From Marinimicrobium koreense (lineage in GTDB: Bacteria > Pseudomonadota > Gammaproteobacteria > Pseudomonadales > Cellvibrionaceae), in NCBI RefSeq assembly GCF_003762925.1, contig NZ_RJUK01000001.1:1116001-1180000 (forward strand): a stretch of 64,000 nt of DNA, in the 5' to 3' direction. How positions within the stretch are numbered: position 1 is the stretch's first letter; every line of letters starts with the position of its first letter. This document shows positions 1 to 8,677 of the stretch, piece after piece. Made by a program: the position numbers and the translations under genes. The notes under the pieces are model-generated. The model was not told where the DNA came from. It searched no databases and saw only the letters and a list, made by a program, of their open reading frames with translations.

Positions 1-35
1 TCGAACTCGGGCCCTTACCTTACCCTGTCCACCAT

Positions 36-72
36 AAAAAAAGCCACCGGTCGATCGACCGGTGGCTTTTTT
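36..72. terminator. Bidirectional intrinsic terminator
   Basis: A perfect palindrome at 43-66 (arms GCCACCGGTCGA and its complement) is flanked by seven A on the left and six T on the right. It can therefore end transcription in both directions. It lies just after the stop of the GH43 gene on the minus strand and probably also serves a gene beyond the left edge. Confidence 0.9.
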
Positions 73-90
73 ACTGTCGCGAGCGACGGA

Positions 91-3000
91 CTAGGGTGCG
101 CTACTGTATAGAGCCGCCACATCGTCAGCGCTCAAGGGCACATCATAGATGCTCAGCTCATCCACCAACCCGTCATAGGGGGTATCCCAGTAATTGACGC
201 CCACCCCGAATACCGTGGTTTCCGCGGGCGTAAACACATCCGGGAAACCCTCCCCGGTGAACACCGCTTCACCATCGAGATACAGCGTCAGGTTACCCGC
301 GTTGTTGACCGCCACAAAGTGGGTCCAGGTATTCGTAGCAATCTGCGTCCCGGTATCGCCATCAAACCAGTCCGTACCGGACCAAAGCATGGTGTTGCCG
401 GCACCGGGACCATTGGGCACTACACTGATCCAGCTGTCGGCAGACGCCGCTCCGAAGAATGCAGTGGTGAACTGGGTCAATGCGGACGGATTGAGCCACA
501 TCGATACAGTGTAGGTTGCATCGGTAATCAGATTGTCCGGCAGTGCAACACCATAGGTACCGTCGAGACTGAGTGCGCTACCGACGCGCCCCTCGTCAAA
601 GCTGAGCGAGCCTCCGGTGTTGTCCAGCCGGTTACCGGTCACCGTACCCGAACCCATATTGCCCGTAGCATCGTCGAGATGATCATCGAAGCTGAAGCGC
701 GCGGCGGGCTCCGGCATACCTTCCGACAGAACGGTGACCGTAATGTCGCGGGTGACCGATTGCCCCTCCAGACTCAGGGTCGCGGTCAGGGTCACATCGG
801 CATCGCTAGCCGCCGGCCGGGTCACCTGTGCGGTGGCCCCATCAACTTCAACGACGCTGCTGTCTGACGAAGTCCAACTGACCGCGGTCGCAAACGGTCC
901 GCTTACCGGCAGCGCAAAGTCTTCAATCACAGCGCTGGTATCGCCGAGCGTCAACTGGTCACGGGCAACGCCGAGCAGCTCCGAGGTGGACAACCGATCA
1001 ATATCCAGTGCCTGAACTTCGGCGGCGCTGAGCGCAGCATCGTACACATTGAACTCATCCACCAGACCGTTGAAGGGCAGATCCCAGTAATTGACGCCAA
1101 GAGCGAAACGCCCCGTATTGTCGGTAAAGAAGTCCGCTACTGAACCACCGGCATACGCCTGCTGACCGTCGATATAGACCTGCACATAGCCCTGGGAGAC
1201 CGACACCGCCAGGTGACTCCACTCCCCTGCGGGAATGGTTTCGCCCGTCGCTCCGTCAAACCACGCATCGTTATTCCGGCTCCAGAACATGACATTCTCA
1301 TCCCAGGAACTGGGCAGGAAGCTGAACCACTGGCTCGGTTCAACCAAGGGGTCTGAGGTATCCCCCGGCACTTCACCAAACACCAGTGTGGAGAACTGGG
1401 TGATGACGTTGGGACGTACCCACAGAGACAGGGTGTATTCATAGTTGTTTATCAAGCCGTCGGGCAACCGTACACCGCTGCTACCATCCAGCGACACCGC
1501 CTGTCCGGCACTGCCCGTGGTGTAACTGAGGTTGCCCTCGCCCACTTTATGAATACGGTCACCCGTACTCATGGCGGCCTCATACTGACCAGTACTGTCG
1601 GTCAGGTCGTTTTCAAACTCAAACCGCGCCACCCGGTTGAAGGGCATACGTTCGGGCACCAGTACCTCGAGGGTGACCGTTTCCTCTTCGCCCTGATACA
1701 GAATGGTCGCGGTGAGATTGACCGACGCATCACCGGATCCCGGCGCGGGGCGCTCGACTTGTCCATCGGTACCGATGACGGCTTCATTGCCGCTCTCCCA
1801 GAGAATCTGGGCACCGCGAATTCCGTCGGTGGGCAACGTCAGCGCATCGCCTTTGAAGGTTTCCGGCAGAGTCAGCTCGGCGGCAACCGCAGCCAACACC
1901 TCGGTTGCTGACTGTGCGGGCAACCGGGTTCCCCAGACACTTTCACCGCTACCGGACACCGCCGAAAACGCCGGCACGAGTTCTGCAATACGCTCATCCC
2001 ACTGCCAGCGCAGCTGGCCCTCAAAGGCGCCAAGGCCATCCAATTGCAACACGATGCGATTGAGCGCTTCCGGGTCCAGTTGATAGGTGCCGGTCACTTC
2101 GCCGGTGATGGTGCCGTCGTCATGCAGGGTCATCGCCTGCGACTGACGCGCTTCCCGGTTGATGTCCTTGCCATGATTGATGAACTGGTAGTCCCCAACC
2201 ACATCCTCGCTGTCCACCACATTGTCGCCCTCAATGGGCGCGTAGCGGTGCGGCGATGCAACCAGCCAGCCATCGGCGGTGGCCATCAACTCATGGACCC
2301 GAATGGCATGCTGCTCACCCCGATTGGGGAAACGGGTGTGGGTGATCAGGAAATGCTGCCCCGTGGCTTCGTCGTAGTACGCCGAGTTGTGTCCCGGTGC
2401 CAGGTAACCCCGGCTGCCGTGGTCGTCACCGGTGCGCGAACGGAAGTTGAAGCCTCCCATCAGCTTGACGCCATAGGGCGCGATACCGTCCCAACCGCCC
2501 CGAGCCAGGGCCATGTCGTTACCCTCGGCATCGAGGTAGGGACCATCGGGCGTGCGCGAGCGGGCAATGCGTATGTTGTACCCGTCGGTCGAGACAAAAC
2601 CGCCAAAGGAGGCGAACATGTAGTAGTAATCGGTCTCGGGGCTGTAGAGCACAAAGGTGCCCTCGATAGCGCTATGGTCGCCCCCGGTCAGATGTTTGCC
2701 GTAGCCCTGCCCCGGTTCGGGCAGCCCGGTTGACTCATCCATGGCGAGAATGTGAATACCGCCCGCGTAAGAGCCATAGATCATCCAGAGGTTGCCATCC
2801 TTGTCATGAAAAGTGTGAGGATCGATGGCATTGGGATGGATGTTGCCGTTATAGGATTCGATGTCCCCGACACCGTAACCCTGATCAATTTCGGCGTCTG
2901 TCTGCCCGGACCAGAGGAATATGCCCTGGTTTTCATAGGGGCCGAAAACGCTGTCCTCCGAGGTGGCCAGACCGAGGTAGGAACGCGGCGCATCGCAGAC

Positions 3001-3531
3001 GCCGCTGGCCGGGTTGGTGCAGTGATTGAAGTAGAAATAGTACTTGCCGTCGGCCAGTTTACGGATGTCCGACGCCCAGGAACCTACATAACCACCGGTC
3101 CACTCAATGCCTTCGGCCACTTCCGTTTCATAGTTGCCAAACAGCGGGTAATCAGTGAGGTCGGGATTCTCCAGCGCGATGCCCGGCGCCTCTGAAGTCC
3201 AGGTAATCAGATCCTGGGAGCTGGCCATCGCCAAGTGGGAACCCACCACATAGTAAGTGCCGTCGTCGTCCCTGAAGACCGAGGGATCGTGCACTGCCAC
3301 ATCGTTGTACTGAATCAATTCGCTGTTGACGGTGGGATTGGCCCGGGGCTCCACTCGCGCGAGACTCGACGAGCTGGAGGATTCAGAGGAGCTCGATGAC
3401 ACTTGTGATGCGCTGGAACTGGAGCTGGATGCCACCGATGAGCTGGACCCACCACTGTCTCCACCGCTACCGCCACAGGCCGCCAGAACCAGCGTACTCC
3501 CCAGCACCCAGGATAGTCGTTGTATTTTCAT
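91..3531 (-). CDS. GH43 endo-arabinanase-like lipoprotein with two Ig/LamG module pairs
   Basis: A surface or secreted glycosidase expected to cut alpha-1,5-arabinan. The N-terminus is a lipoprotein signal with lipobox LAAC (Cys19), followed by a serine-rich linker to about residue 57, a hallmark of Cellvibrionaceae exported enzymes. The five-bladed GH43 domain spans about 75-420, with likely catalytic base Asp82 (in HDPS), pKa-modulating Asp237 (in AIDPH) and acid Glu290 (in AIEGTF). A C-terminal arabinanase domain (GH43_C2 type) follows to about 540. Two repeats of an atrophied bacterial Ig domain plus a LamG/concanavalin-like domain fill the rest; both LamG copies contain a GVNYWD motif. 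The LamG modules probably bind glycan. Domain and catalytic assignments come from family knowledge; the exact linkage specificity is inferred. It appears monocistronic, with a dense regulatory region upstream. Confidence 0.85.
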   Translation of the reverse strand: MKIQRLSWVLGSTLVLAACGGSGGDSGGSSSSVASSSSSSASQVSSSSSESSSSSSLARVEPRANPTVNSELIQYNDVAVHDPSVFRDDDGTYYVVGSHLAMASSQDLITWTSEAPGIALENPDLTDYPLFGNYETEVAEGIEWTGGYVGSWASDIRKLADGKYYFYFNHCTNPASGVCDAPRSYLGLATSEDSVFGPYENQGIFLWSGQTDAEIDQGYGVGDIESYNGNIHPNAIDPHTFHDKDGNLWMIYGSYAGGIHILAMDESTGLPEPGQGYGKHLTGGDHSAIEGTFVLYSPETDYYYMFASFGGFVSTDGYNIRIARSRTPDGPYLDAEGNDMALARGGWDGIAPYGVKLMGGFNFRSRTGDDHGSRGYLAPGHNSAYYDEATGQHFLITHTRFPNRGEQHAIRVHELMATADGWLVASPHRYAPIEGDNVVDSEDVVGDYQFINHGKDINREARQSQAMTLHDDGTITGEVTGTYQLDPEALNRIVLQLDGLGAFEGQLRWQWDERIAELVPAFSAVSGSGESVWGTRLPAQSATEVLAAVAAELTLPETFKGDALTLPTDGIRGAQILWESGNEAVIGTDGQVERPAPGSGDASVNLTATILYQGEEETVTLEVLVPERMPFNRVARFEFENDLTDSTGQYEAAMSTGDRIHKVGEGNLSYTTGSAGQAVSLDGSSGVRLPDGLINNYEYTLSLWVRPNVITQFSTLVFGEVPGDTSDPLVEPSQWFSFLPSSWDENVMFWSRNNDAWFDGATGETIPAGEWSHLAVSVSQGYVQVYIDGQQAYAGGSVADFFTDNTGRFALGVNYWDLPFNGLVDEFNVYDAALSAAEVQALDIDRLSTSELLGVARDQLTLGDTSAVIEDFALPVSGPFATAVSWTSSDSSVVEVDGATAQVTRPAASDADVTLTATLSLEGQSVTRDITVTVLSEGMPEPAARFSFDDHLDDATGNMGSGTVTGNRLDNTGGSLSFDEGRVGSALSLDGTYGVALPDNLITDATYTVSMWLNPSALTQFTTAFFGAASADSWISVVPNGPGAGNTMLWSGTDWFDGDTGTQIATNTWTHFVAVNNAGNLTLYLDGEAVFTGEGFPDVFTPAETTVFGVGVNYWDTPYDGLVDELSIYDVPLSADDVAALYSSAP

Positions 3532-3580
3532 GATCTAATGCCTCTGCTGCGTTTATTGTTAGACAGAACTGCAACATAAA

Positions 3581-3609
3581 TAGTATTACAATACTACCTT
3601 AATTGGTAG
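3581..3609. promoter_or_regulatory. Overlapping inverted repeats upstream of the GH43 gene
   Basis: TAGTATT-AC-AATACTA (3581-3596) overlaps CTACC-TTAATT-GGTAG (3594-3609) in the AT-rich gap 50-80 bp upstream of the GH43 start. Two abutting dyads in the promoter region of a polysaccharidase gene look like operator sites, perhaps for a GntR-type regulator. The regulator is not in this window and I cannot name it. Confidence 0.5.
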
Positions 3610-3652
3610 GCATATAATCACACAATTAGGCGCTAACCAGAACGGATTTGGA

Positions 3653-3718
3653 CTAAAAAAGGCGAACCCTTAGATCATAAAGCAATTTTACCCGCCAAAC
3701 AGCAAAAACTCCGCCTTT
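3653..3718 (-). terminator. Possible moxR terminator with a large loop
   Basis: On the minus strand AAAGGCG (from 3718) can pair with CGCCTTT (to 3658), followed by a run of six T (five plus the last stem base). The loop of about 47 nt is long for an intrinsic terminator, so this is tentative. It would separate moxR from the GH43 gene. Confidence 0.35.
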
Positions 3719-3734
3719 ATTTGTATTATTTATA

Positions 3735-4658
3735 TTAGGCGGGAACGATGTCAACGGCGTTCAACAGTTCCGTGATCAGCGCCTGCTCGTGCCCCTCGGT
3801 GCCGCTGGCAGCCGGGGCAATTCGGTGCGCCACCACGGGAGGCAGCAGCGTCTGTAGGTCTTCAGGAATGACGTAACTCCGCCCGTGCATGAACGCCCAG
3901 GTCTTAGAGGCACGAAGTAGCGCCAGAGCCCCTCGTGGGGAGAGGCCGCAGGCAAACTCGGGGGAGTGCCGGGTGTGGTGAACCAGCCGTTGCAGGTAAT
4001 CCAGAAGGCTGTCTGAGGTTTTGACCTGTTCCGCAGCCTGCCGGATCTTGGGCAGCTGCTCGGGCTTCAGACGGGTTTTGACTCCGGCCAGTTTTTGGCG
4101 GGGATCACCGCCGAGAAACATCTGACGCTCAGCATCCGCACTGGGGTAACCGAGGCTGATGCGCATCAGAAAGCGGTCCAGTTGCGATTCGGGCAGCGGG
4201 AAAGTCCCCATCTGGGACAGGGGATTCTGAGTGGCAATGACGAAAAAAGGGTCTTCGAGCTTACGGGTCTCCCCTTCTACCGTGACCTGACGTTCCTCCA
4301 TCGCCTCCAGCAATGCGCTCTGGGTTTTCGGCGTGGTCCGGTTGATCTCGTCGGCCAACAGCAACTGAGTGAATACCGGGCCGGGATGGAAGGTAAAGCG
4401 CGACTGCTCCCGCTCAAACACCGATACGCCGATAATATCGGCGGGCAGCATATCGCTGGTAAACTGGATCCGCTGATAAGACAAGCCCAGCACCTTGGCA
4501 AGCGCATGGGCCAGGGTGGTTTTCCCCATGCCGGGCAGGTCTTCAATCAACAGATGCCCGTCGGACAGCAGACACGCCAGGGCGAGCTTTATCTTGTCTT
4601 CCTTGCCCAACAAAACCTGGCCGATTTCATCGACAACAACCTGGATAAAATCCCGCAT
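3735..4658 (-). CDS. MoxR-family AAA+ ATPase
   Basis: A chaperone-like AAA+ ATPase of the MoxR family, cytoplasmic. Walker A is GMGKTT (about 43-48), Walker B is LLLADEIN (99-106), and sensor 1 is the ATQNP segment; the C-terminal lid contains the typical GLSPRGALALL motif. Length (307 aa) is normal. MoxR proteins usually precede a DUF58 protein and a transglutaminase or VWA protein in one operon, and act with them on a substrate complex. Here the gene downstream is a GH43 lipoprotein and the gene upstream is metZ, so the usual partners are absent locally. The start ATG lies 35 bp after metZ, close enough for read-through from metZ. Its target is unknown. Confidence 0.88.
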   Translation of the reverse strand: MRDFIQVVVDEIGQVLLGKEDKIKLALACLLSDGHLLIEDLPGMGKTTLAHALAKVLGLSYQRIQFTSDMLPADIIGVSVFEREQSRFTFHPGPVFTQLLLADEINRTTPKTQSALLEAMEERQVTVEGETRKLEDPFFVIATQNPLSQMGTFPLPESQLDRFLMRISLGYPSADAERQMFLGGDPRQKLAGVKTRLKPEQLPKIRQAAEQVKTSDSLLDYLQRLVHHTRHSPEFACGLSPRGALALLRASKTWAFMHGRSYVIPEDLQTLLPPVVAHRIAPAASGTEGHEQALITELLNAVDIVPA

Positions 4659-4693
4659 TGACCCTCTGCCCTGTTCTGGTGGGTTCGGCGGAC

Positions 4694-5881
4694 TCAGGAC
4701 AGTCCGCGCAACAAATCGTTTTTCAGATCCTCGACATCCTCCAGCCCCACCGCCAACCGGATCAGATTGTCGGCAATGCCGGATTCGGCCCGCTGCTCCG
4801 GTGTCAGGCGTCCATGGGTGGTCGTGGCCGGATGCACGATGGTGGTTTTTGCATCACCGAGGTTGGCAGTGAGCGAGCAGATCCGGGTGCTGTCGATCAC
4901 GCGCCAGGCGGCAGCCTGATCCCCTTTGACCTGAAAGGACAGCACCCCACCGAAAGCAGACTGCTGCTTGCGCGCCAATTCATGCCCGGGGTGTTCGGGC
5001 AGACCGGCGTAGTACACACGCTCGACCTGGGGCTGACGCTGGAGCCATTCGGCCAGCGCCTGCGCATTGCGTGAGTGGGCCTCCATCCGCAGACGCAGGG
5101 TTTCCAGCCCTTTCAGGAACACCCAGGCATTGAAGGCACTCAGGGTGGGTCCGGCACTGCGGACAAACGCCAAAACGTCATTGATGGTGTCCTGATCTCC
5201 GGCAACCACGCCACCCAGGCAGCGCCCCTGGCCATCGATGTATTTCGTCGCCGAGTGAATGATCAGGTCGGCACCGAACTCGATCGGGCGTTGCAGTGCC
5301 GGGGTGCAGAAACAGTTGTCCACCACCAGCCTGGCACCCCGGGCATGGGTCAGATCCGCCAACGCCTGGAGGTCGACGACATCGCACAGAGGGTTGGACG
5401 GGGTTTCCACAAACACCAACCGGGTGTTGGCCTGAAAACCGCGCTCCCACGCGGTCAGATCGGTGGGGTCGACAAAGGTTACCCCAACCCCGAACCGCTG
5501 CAGATACTTGGTAAACAGAACCGTGGTTGTGCCGAATACACTCCGGGAGCAGAGGATATGATCTCCCACCTGCAGCAGTGCCATGCAAGTGCTGAGAATG
5601 GCCGACATGCCGGAAGCCGTCGCAATGGCACTTTCGGCCTTTTCCAGAGCGGCAATGCGCTCCTCAAACGCGCGCACCGTCGGATTGGTATAACGCGAAT
5701 ACACGTTGCCGGGAGCGTCGCCAGAGAAGCGGTCCGCCGCTTCCTGGGCGCTGCCAAACACATAACTGGAGGTCAGGAACAGCGCTTCGCTGTGTTCCCC
5801 TTCCGCCGTGCGGTGACATCCCGCACGAACGGCCAGGGTGTCCAGGCCAGCACCGGTCAAGCTGTCATCATATTCACTCAT
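4694..5881 (-). CDS. metZ: O-succinylhomoserine sulfhydrylase
   Basis: A PLP-dependent Cys/Met-metabolism enzyme that makes homocysteine directly from O-succinylhomoserine and sulfide in methionine synthesis. The PLP lysine is Lys213 in SATKYIDGQG; the N-terminal YSRYTNPT and SGMSAI motifs are those of the family. The 395 aa length fits MetZ. The gene follows purF by 11 bp on the same strand, the arrangement found in Pseudomonas, which supports MetZ over cystathionine gamma-synthase or MetY. Close relatives catalyse related gamma-replacement reactions, so substrate choice (succinyl rather than acetyl) rests on context. Confidence 0.92.
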   Translation of the reverse strand: MSEYDDSLTGAGLDTLAVRAGCHRTAEGEHSEALFLTSSYVFGSAQEAADRFSGDAPGNVYSRYTNPTVRAFEERIAALEKAESAIATASGMSAILSTCMALLQVGDHILCSRSVFGTTTVLFTKYLQRFGVGVTFVDPTDLTAWERGFQANTRLVFVETPSNPLCDVVDLQALADLTHARGARLVVDNCFCTPALQRPIEFGADLIIHSATKYIDGQGRCLGGVVAGDQDTINDVLAFVRSAGPTLSAFNAWVFLKGLETLRLRMEAHSRNAQALAEWLQRQPQVERVYYAGLPEHPGHELARKQQSAFGGVLSFQVKGDQAAAWRVIDSTRICSLTANLGDAKTTIVHPATTTHGRLTPEQRAESGIADNLIRLAVGLEDVEDLKNDLLRGLS

Positions 5882-5892
5882 GAGCGATCTCG

Positions 5893-7428
5893 TCAGGGGT
5901 TTTCCGCCACATCATTGTGCAGGCCGATCAGCGTGCCCTCCGGCTTGGCCGCTTTCTTGTGCGCATTACTCTTGGCGCCATCGTTGCGCTCGGCCTCGAG
6001 TTTCTCCAGATAGGCATCATCCACATCACCGGTCACATACTCACCGTTGAACACGGCACAGTCAAACTCGGTAACCTTGCGGGTCCCTTCCGCCGAGGCG
6101 GCCACCAGGTCTTCCAGATCCTGATAGATCAGCCAGTCGGCACCGATCTCCCGACAGATTTCTTCGTGACTACGACCGTGAGCGATCAGTTCTTTGACTG
6201 TGGGCATATCGATGCCGTAGACATTCGGATAGATGACCGGTGGTGCCGCCGAGGCAAAATACACTTTGGCGGCGCCAGCATCGCGGGCCATTTCGATAAT
6301 CTGCTGACAGGTGGTGCCACGGACAATGGAATCATCCACCAGCAGCACGTTCTTGCCACGAAACTCCAGCTCGATGGCATTGAGCTTCTGGCGCACAGAC
6401 TTCTTACGCTGCTGCTGCCCGGGCATGATGAAGGTCCGACCAATGTAGCGGTTTTTCACCAGCCCTTCCCGGAACTTCACACCCAGATTGTAGGCCAGTG
6501 CCTGCCCGGCCACCCGGCTGCTGTCGGGAATCGGCACCACCACATCGATATCATGGTCGGGACGTTCGCGCAGAATTTTTTCCGCGAGCTTTTCACCCTG
6601 GCGCAGGCGAGCCTTGTACACCGAGATGCCGTCCATGATCGAATCCGGGCGGGCGAAGTACACATGCTCAAAGATACAGGGCCGCAACCGGGTATTCTCG
6701 GCACACTGACGACGATGAAGCTCGCCCTCGGCGGTGATGTAAATCGCCTCACCGGGGGCTACATCGGCAATCAGATCAAAGCCGAGCACATCCAGCGCAA
6801 CGCTTTCCGAGGCAACCATGTACTCGACTCCACCCTCGGTTTCCCGCTTGCCATAGACCAGGGGACGAATACCGTTTGGATCGCGGAACGCAATCAGGCC
6901 GTAGCGGGCAATCATCGACACCACCGCGTAACCACCGCTGACCCGACGATGCACGCCGGCAATGGCTTCAAAGATGTCATCCTCATTGGGCTGCAACTTA
7001 CCCTGGGACTGCAGCTCGTGGGCAAACACGTTGAGCAACACCTCGGAGTCCGAGTCGGTGTTGACATGACGCAGGTCGGTTTTGAAAAGCTCTTCGCTGA
7101 GCTGGTCCGCGTTGGTCAGGTTGCCGTTGTGGGCCAAGGCAATACCGTAGGGAGAGTTCACATAGAAAGGCTGGGCGAGCGCCGGGCCCGAGCTGCCCGC
7201 CGTCGGATAGCGCACGTGGCCGATACCGATATTGCCCACCAGCCGCTGCATATGACGGGTCCGGAAAACGTCTTTCACCAAGCCGTTGGCCTTCTGCTGA
7301 GCCAGCTTGCCGCCGTCACAGGTCATGATACCCGCCGCATCCTGGCCGCGATGTTGGAGTATGGTCAGCGCGTCATAGAGCTGCAAATTGACATCGCTTT
7401 TACCCACAATACCCACAATGCCGCACAT
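5893..7428 (-). CDS. purF: Amidophosphoribosyltransferase
   Basis: Catalyses the first committed step of purine synthesis, forming phosphoribosylamine from PRPP and glutamine in the cytoplasm. The N-terminal Ntn glutaminase begins MCGIVGIVG, with Cys2 as nucleophile after Met removal. The C-terminal phosphoribosyltransferase domain carries the PRPP loop [13 protein letters not shown] (361-373). Full length at 511 aa. It sits between cvpA and metZ; cvpA-purF linkage is common in gammaproteobacteria. A GC hairpin and a T-run lie in the 55 bp between cvpA and purF. Confidence 0.97.
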   Translation of the reverse strand: MCGIVGIVGKSDVNLQLYDALTILQHRGQDAAGIMTCDGGKLAQQKANGLVKDVFRTRHMQRLVGNIGIGHVRYPTAGSSGPALAQPFYVNSPYGIALAHNGNLTNADQLSEELFKTDLRHVNTDSDSEVLLNVFAHELQSQGKLQPNEDDIFEAIAGVHRRVSGGYAVVSMIARYGLIAFRDPNGIRPLVYGKRETEGGVEYMVASESVALDVLGFDLIADVAPGEAIYITAEGELHRRQCAENTRLRPCIFEHVYFARPDSIMDGISVYKARLRQGEKLAEKILRERPDHDIDVVVPIPDSSRVAGQALAYNLGVKFREGLVKNRYIGRTFIMPGQQQRKKSVRQKLNAIELEFRGKNVLLVDDSIVRGTTCQQIIEMARDAGAAKVYFASAAPPVIYPNVYGIDMPTVKELIAHGRSHEEICREIGADWLIYQDLEDLVAASAEGTRKVTEFDCAVFNGEYVTGDVDDAYLEKLEAERNDGAKSNAHKKAAKPEGTLIGLHNDVAENP

Positions 7429-7450
7429 AGAAAAACCACCTTTACGTCAT

Positions 7451-7482
7451 AAAAAAACGGAACACCCGGGCGGCGTCCCGGG
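7451..7482 (-). other. Hairpin and T-run between cvpA and purF
   Basis: On the minus strand CCCGGG, a 6 nt spacer, CCCGGG and then, 7 nt later, seven T lie 22-55 bp before the purF ATG. The T-run is displaced from the stem, so this is a weak terminator at best. It could be an attenuator or pause site modulating purF relative to cvpA. Confidence 0.35.
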
Positions 7483-7483
7483 A

Positions 7484-7978
7484 TTAAAACCACTGAAAAA
7501 AGAAGCGGGTTGTCTCAGCCGCCAGTGCGCGAGCCCAATCTTCGAACGCGAGAAAATGCGGTACCAGGGCTGACTCGCGCCACCACTCGTCCTGGTCAAC
7601 GGGAATGATCGAGGGCAACAGAATCAGCAGCGCCATGACCACCACCAGGCCACGGGCCAGCCCAAACAACATGCCGAACAGTCGGTCGGTGCCCGACAGA
7701 CCGGTCATCCGGACCAGCTCGCCGATCAGATAATTCACCATGGCGCCGACAATCAGTGTCGCCGCGAACAGAATGACGAAGGCCGCCATTTCTCGAATGG
7801 AAGGGGTGGGAATCAAGTCCGTGAGCAGCACTGCCAGGCGATCGCCGAACAGCACAGCCACCACAAAGGCCACCAGCCAGGTGACCAACGACAGGGCTTC
7901 TTTGACGAAGCCGCGTTTGATGCTGATAAGGCTGGACACCAACAGTATGCCCAGTATGGCCCAATCTGCCCAGTTCAT
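7484..7978 (-). CDS. cvpA: CvpA family inner-membrane protein
   Basis: A small integral membrane protein (164 aa) of the colicin V production family. Four hydrophobic segments are visible (about 5-22, 28-50, 65-86, 101-122), with the RGFVKE motif after the first. CvpA is needed for colicin V export in E. coli and affects envelope stress tolerance; its molecular activity is not known. It lies between the SPOR-domain gene and purF, its usual position in gammaproteobacteria. Confidence 0.92.
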   Translation of the reverse strand: MNWADWAILGILLVSSLISIKRGFVKEALSLVTWLVAFVVAVLFGDRLAVLLTDLIPTPSIREMAAFVILFAATLIVGAMVNYLIGELVRMTGLSGTDRLFGMLFGLARGLVVVMALLILLPSIIPVDQDEWWRESALVPHFLAFEDWARALAAETTRFFFQWF

Positions 7979-8089
7979 TCGCTGGCCCGACTCATGCTAT
8001 GGAAAGCTCCCCGGTTGCTTGCGCGCGCATTTTAGCAGAGGCACCGCGGATCAGATACCCCCGGCGCCCGTCGGTGCCACCGGAGAGGC

Positions 8090-8677
8090 TCAAGGCTGAA
8101 AGCGCAGAATCAGCGCATCGACCTTCAGGGCCTGATCGACCGCCGCCTTGGTCGACTCGGCCTCCGAACGGCTCACTTTCGGACCGATAAACACCCGGCT
8201 GACCGCCCCGGCGTCGGTGCTGGCAGAGCGCACGTAGGCACGGTAGCCCTCTCCCTGCAAGCGATCCCGCAGCGCCCGCGCGGTATCCGGGTCGCGGAAA
8301 CTGGCGACCTGGATGACCCAGGCTGTACCTTCATCGGTATTCACCTCCGTCGCCTCAGATTCCGGCGCAGAACGTTCCGGCGGCGGATCGGCCTGAGCCT
8401 CCGTCGGCTCGGACTGGGCCTCTTCCAGGGAGTCCACTACCGGCTGGGAGTCATCTTCGGGCATAAACATGGTGTCGGGCTCCGGTGCCGGCTCAATATT
8501 ATCCGGCGCCGAGGGCGCTTCGAAGACCATGGTGTCCCGAGAGGGACGGTCGGGAATCAGCGTCTGGGTACTGACCGGCTCCACCTGCCGATCCCGCAGG
8601 ATGCTGGGCACTACCAGAATGCCAATCGCGATAAGGACGATCGCACCCACCAGGCGCTGTTTCAGACCGCTATTCAT
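8090..8677 (-). CDS. SPOR-domain cell-division protein (DedD-like)
   Basis: An inner-membrane protein with a short cytoplasmic N-terminus, one transmembrane helix (about 8-24), a proline- and acid-rich periplasmic linker and a C-terminal SPOR domain (about 118-195, beginning WVIQVASF). SPOR domains bind denuded septal peptidoglycan, so the protein probably localises to the division site. Size and topology match DedD. The start overlaps the folC stop by 8 bp, showing translational coupling; it precedes cvpA as in Pseudomonas. Confidence 0.88.
   Translation of the reverse strand: MNSGLKQRLVGAIVLIAIGILVVPSILRDRQVEPVSTQTLIPDRPSRDTMVFEAPSAPDNIEPAPEPDTMFMPEDDSQPVVDSLEEAQSEPTEAQADPPPERSAPESEATEVNTDEGTAWVIQVASFRDPDTARALRDRLQGEGYRAYVRSASTDAGAVSRVFIGPKVSRSEAESTKAAVDQALKVDALILRFQP

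Noticed and set aside
5917-7452. 511-codon frame antisense to purF
   Set aside because: It mirrors purF exactly and encodes no recognisable product; the same applies to the long frames opposite deaD (48868-50163) and htpG (59795-60814).
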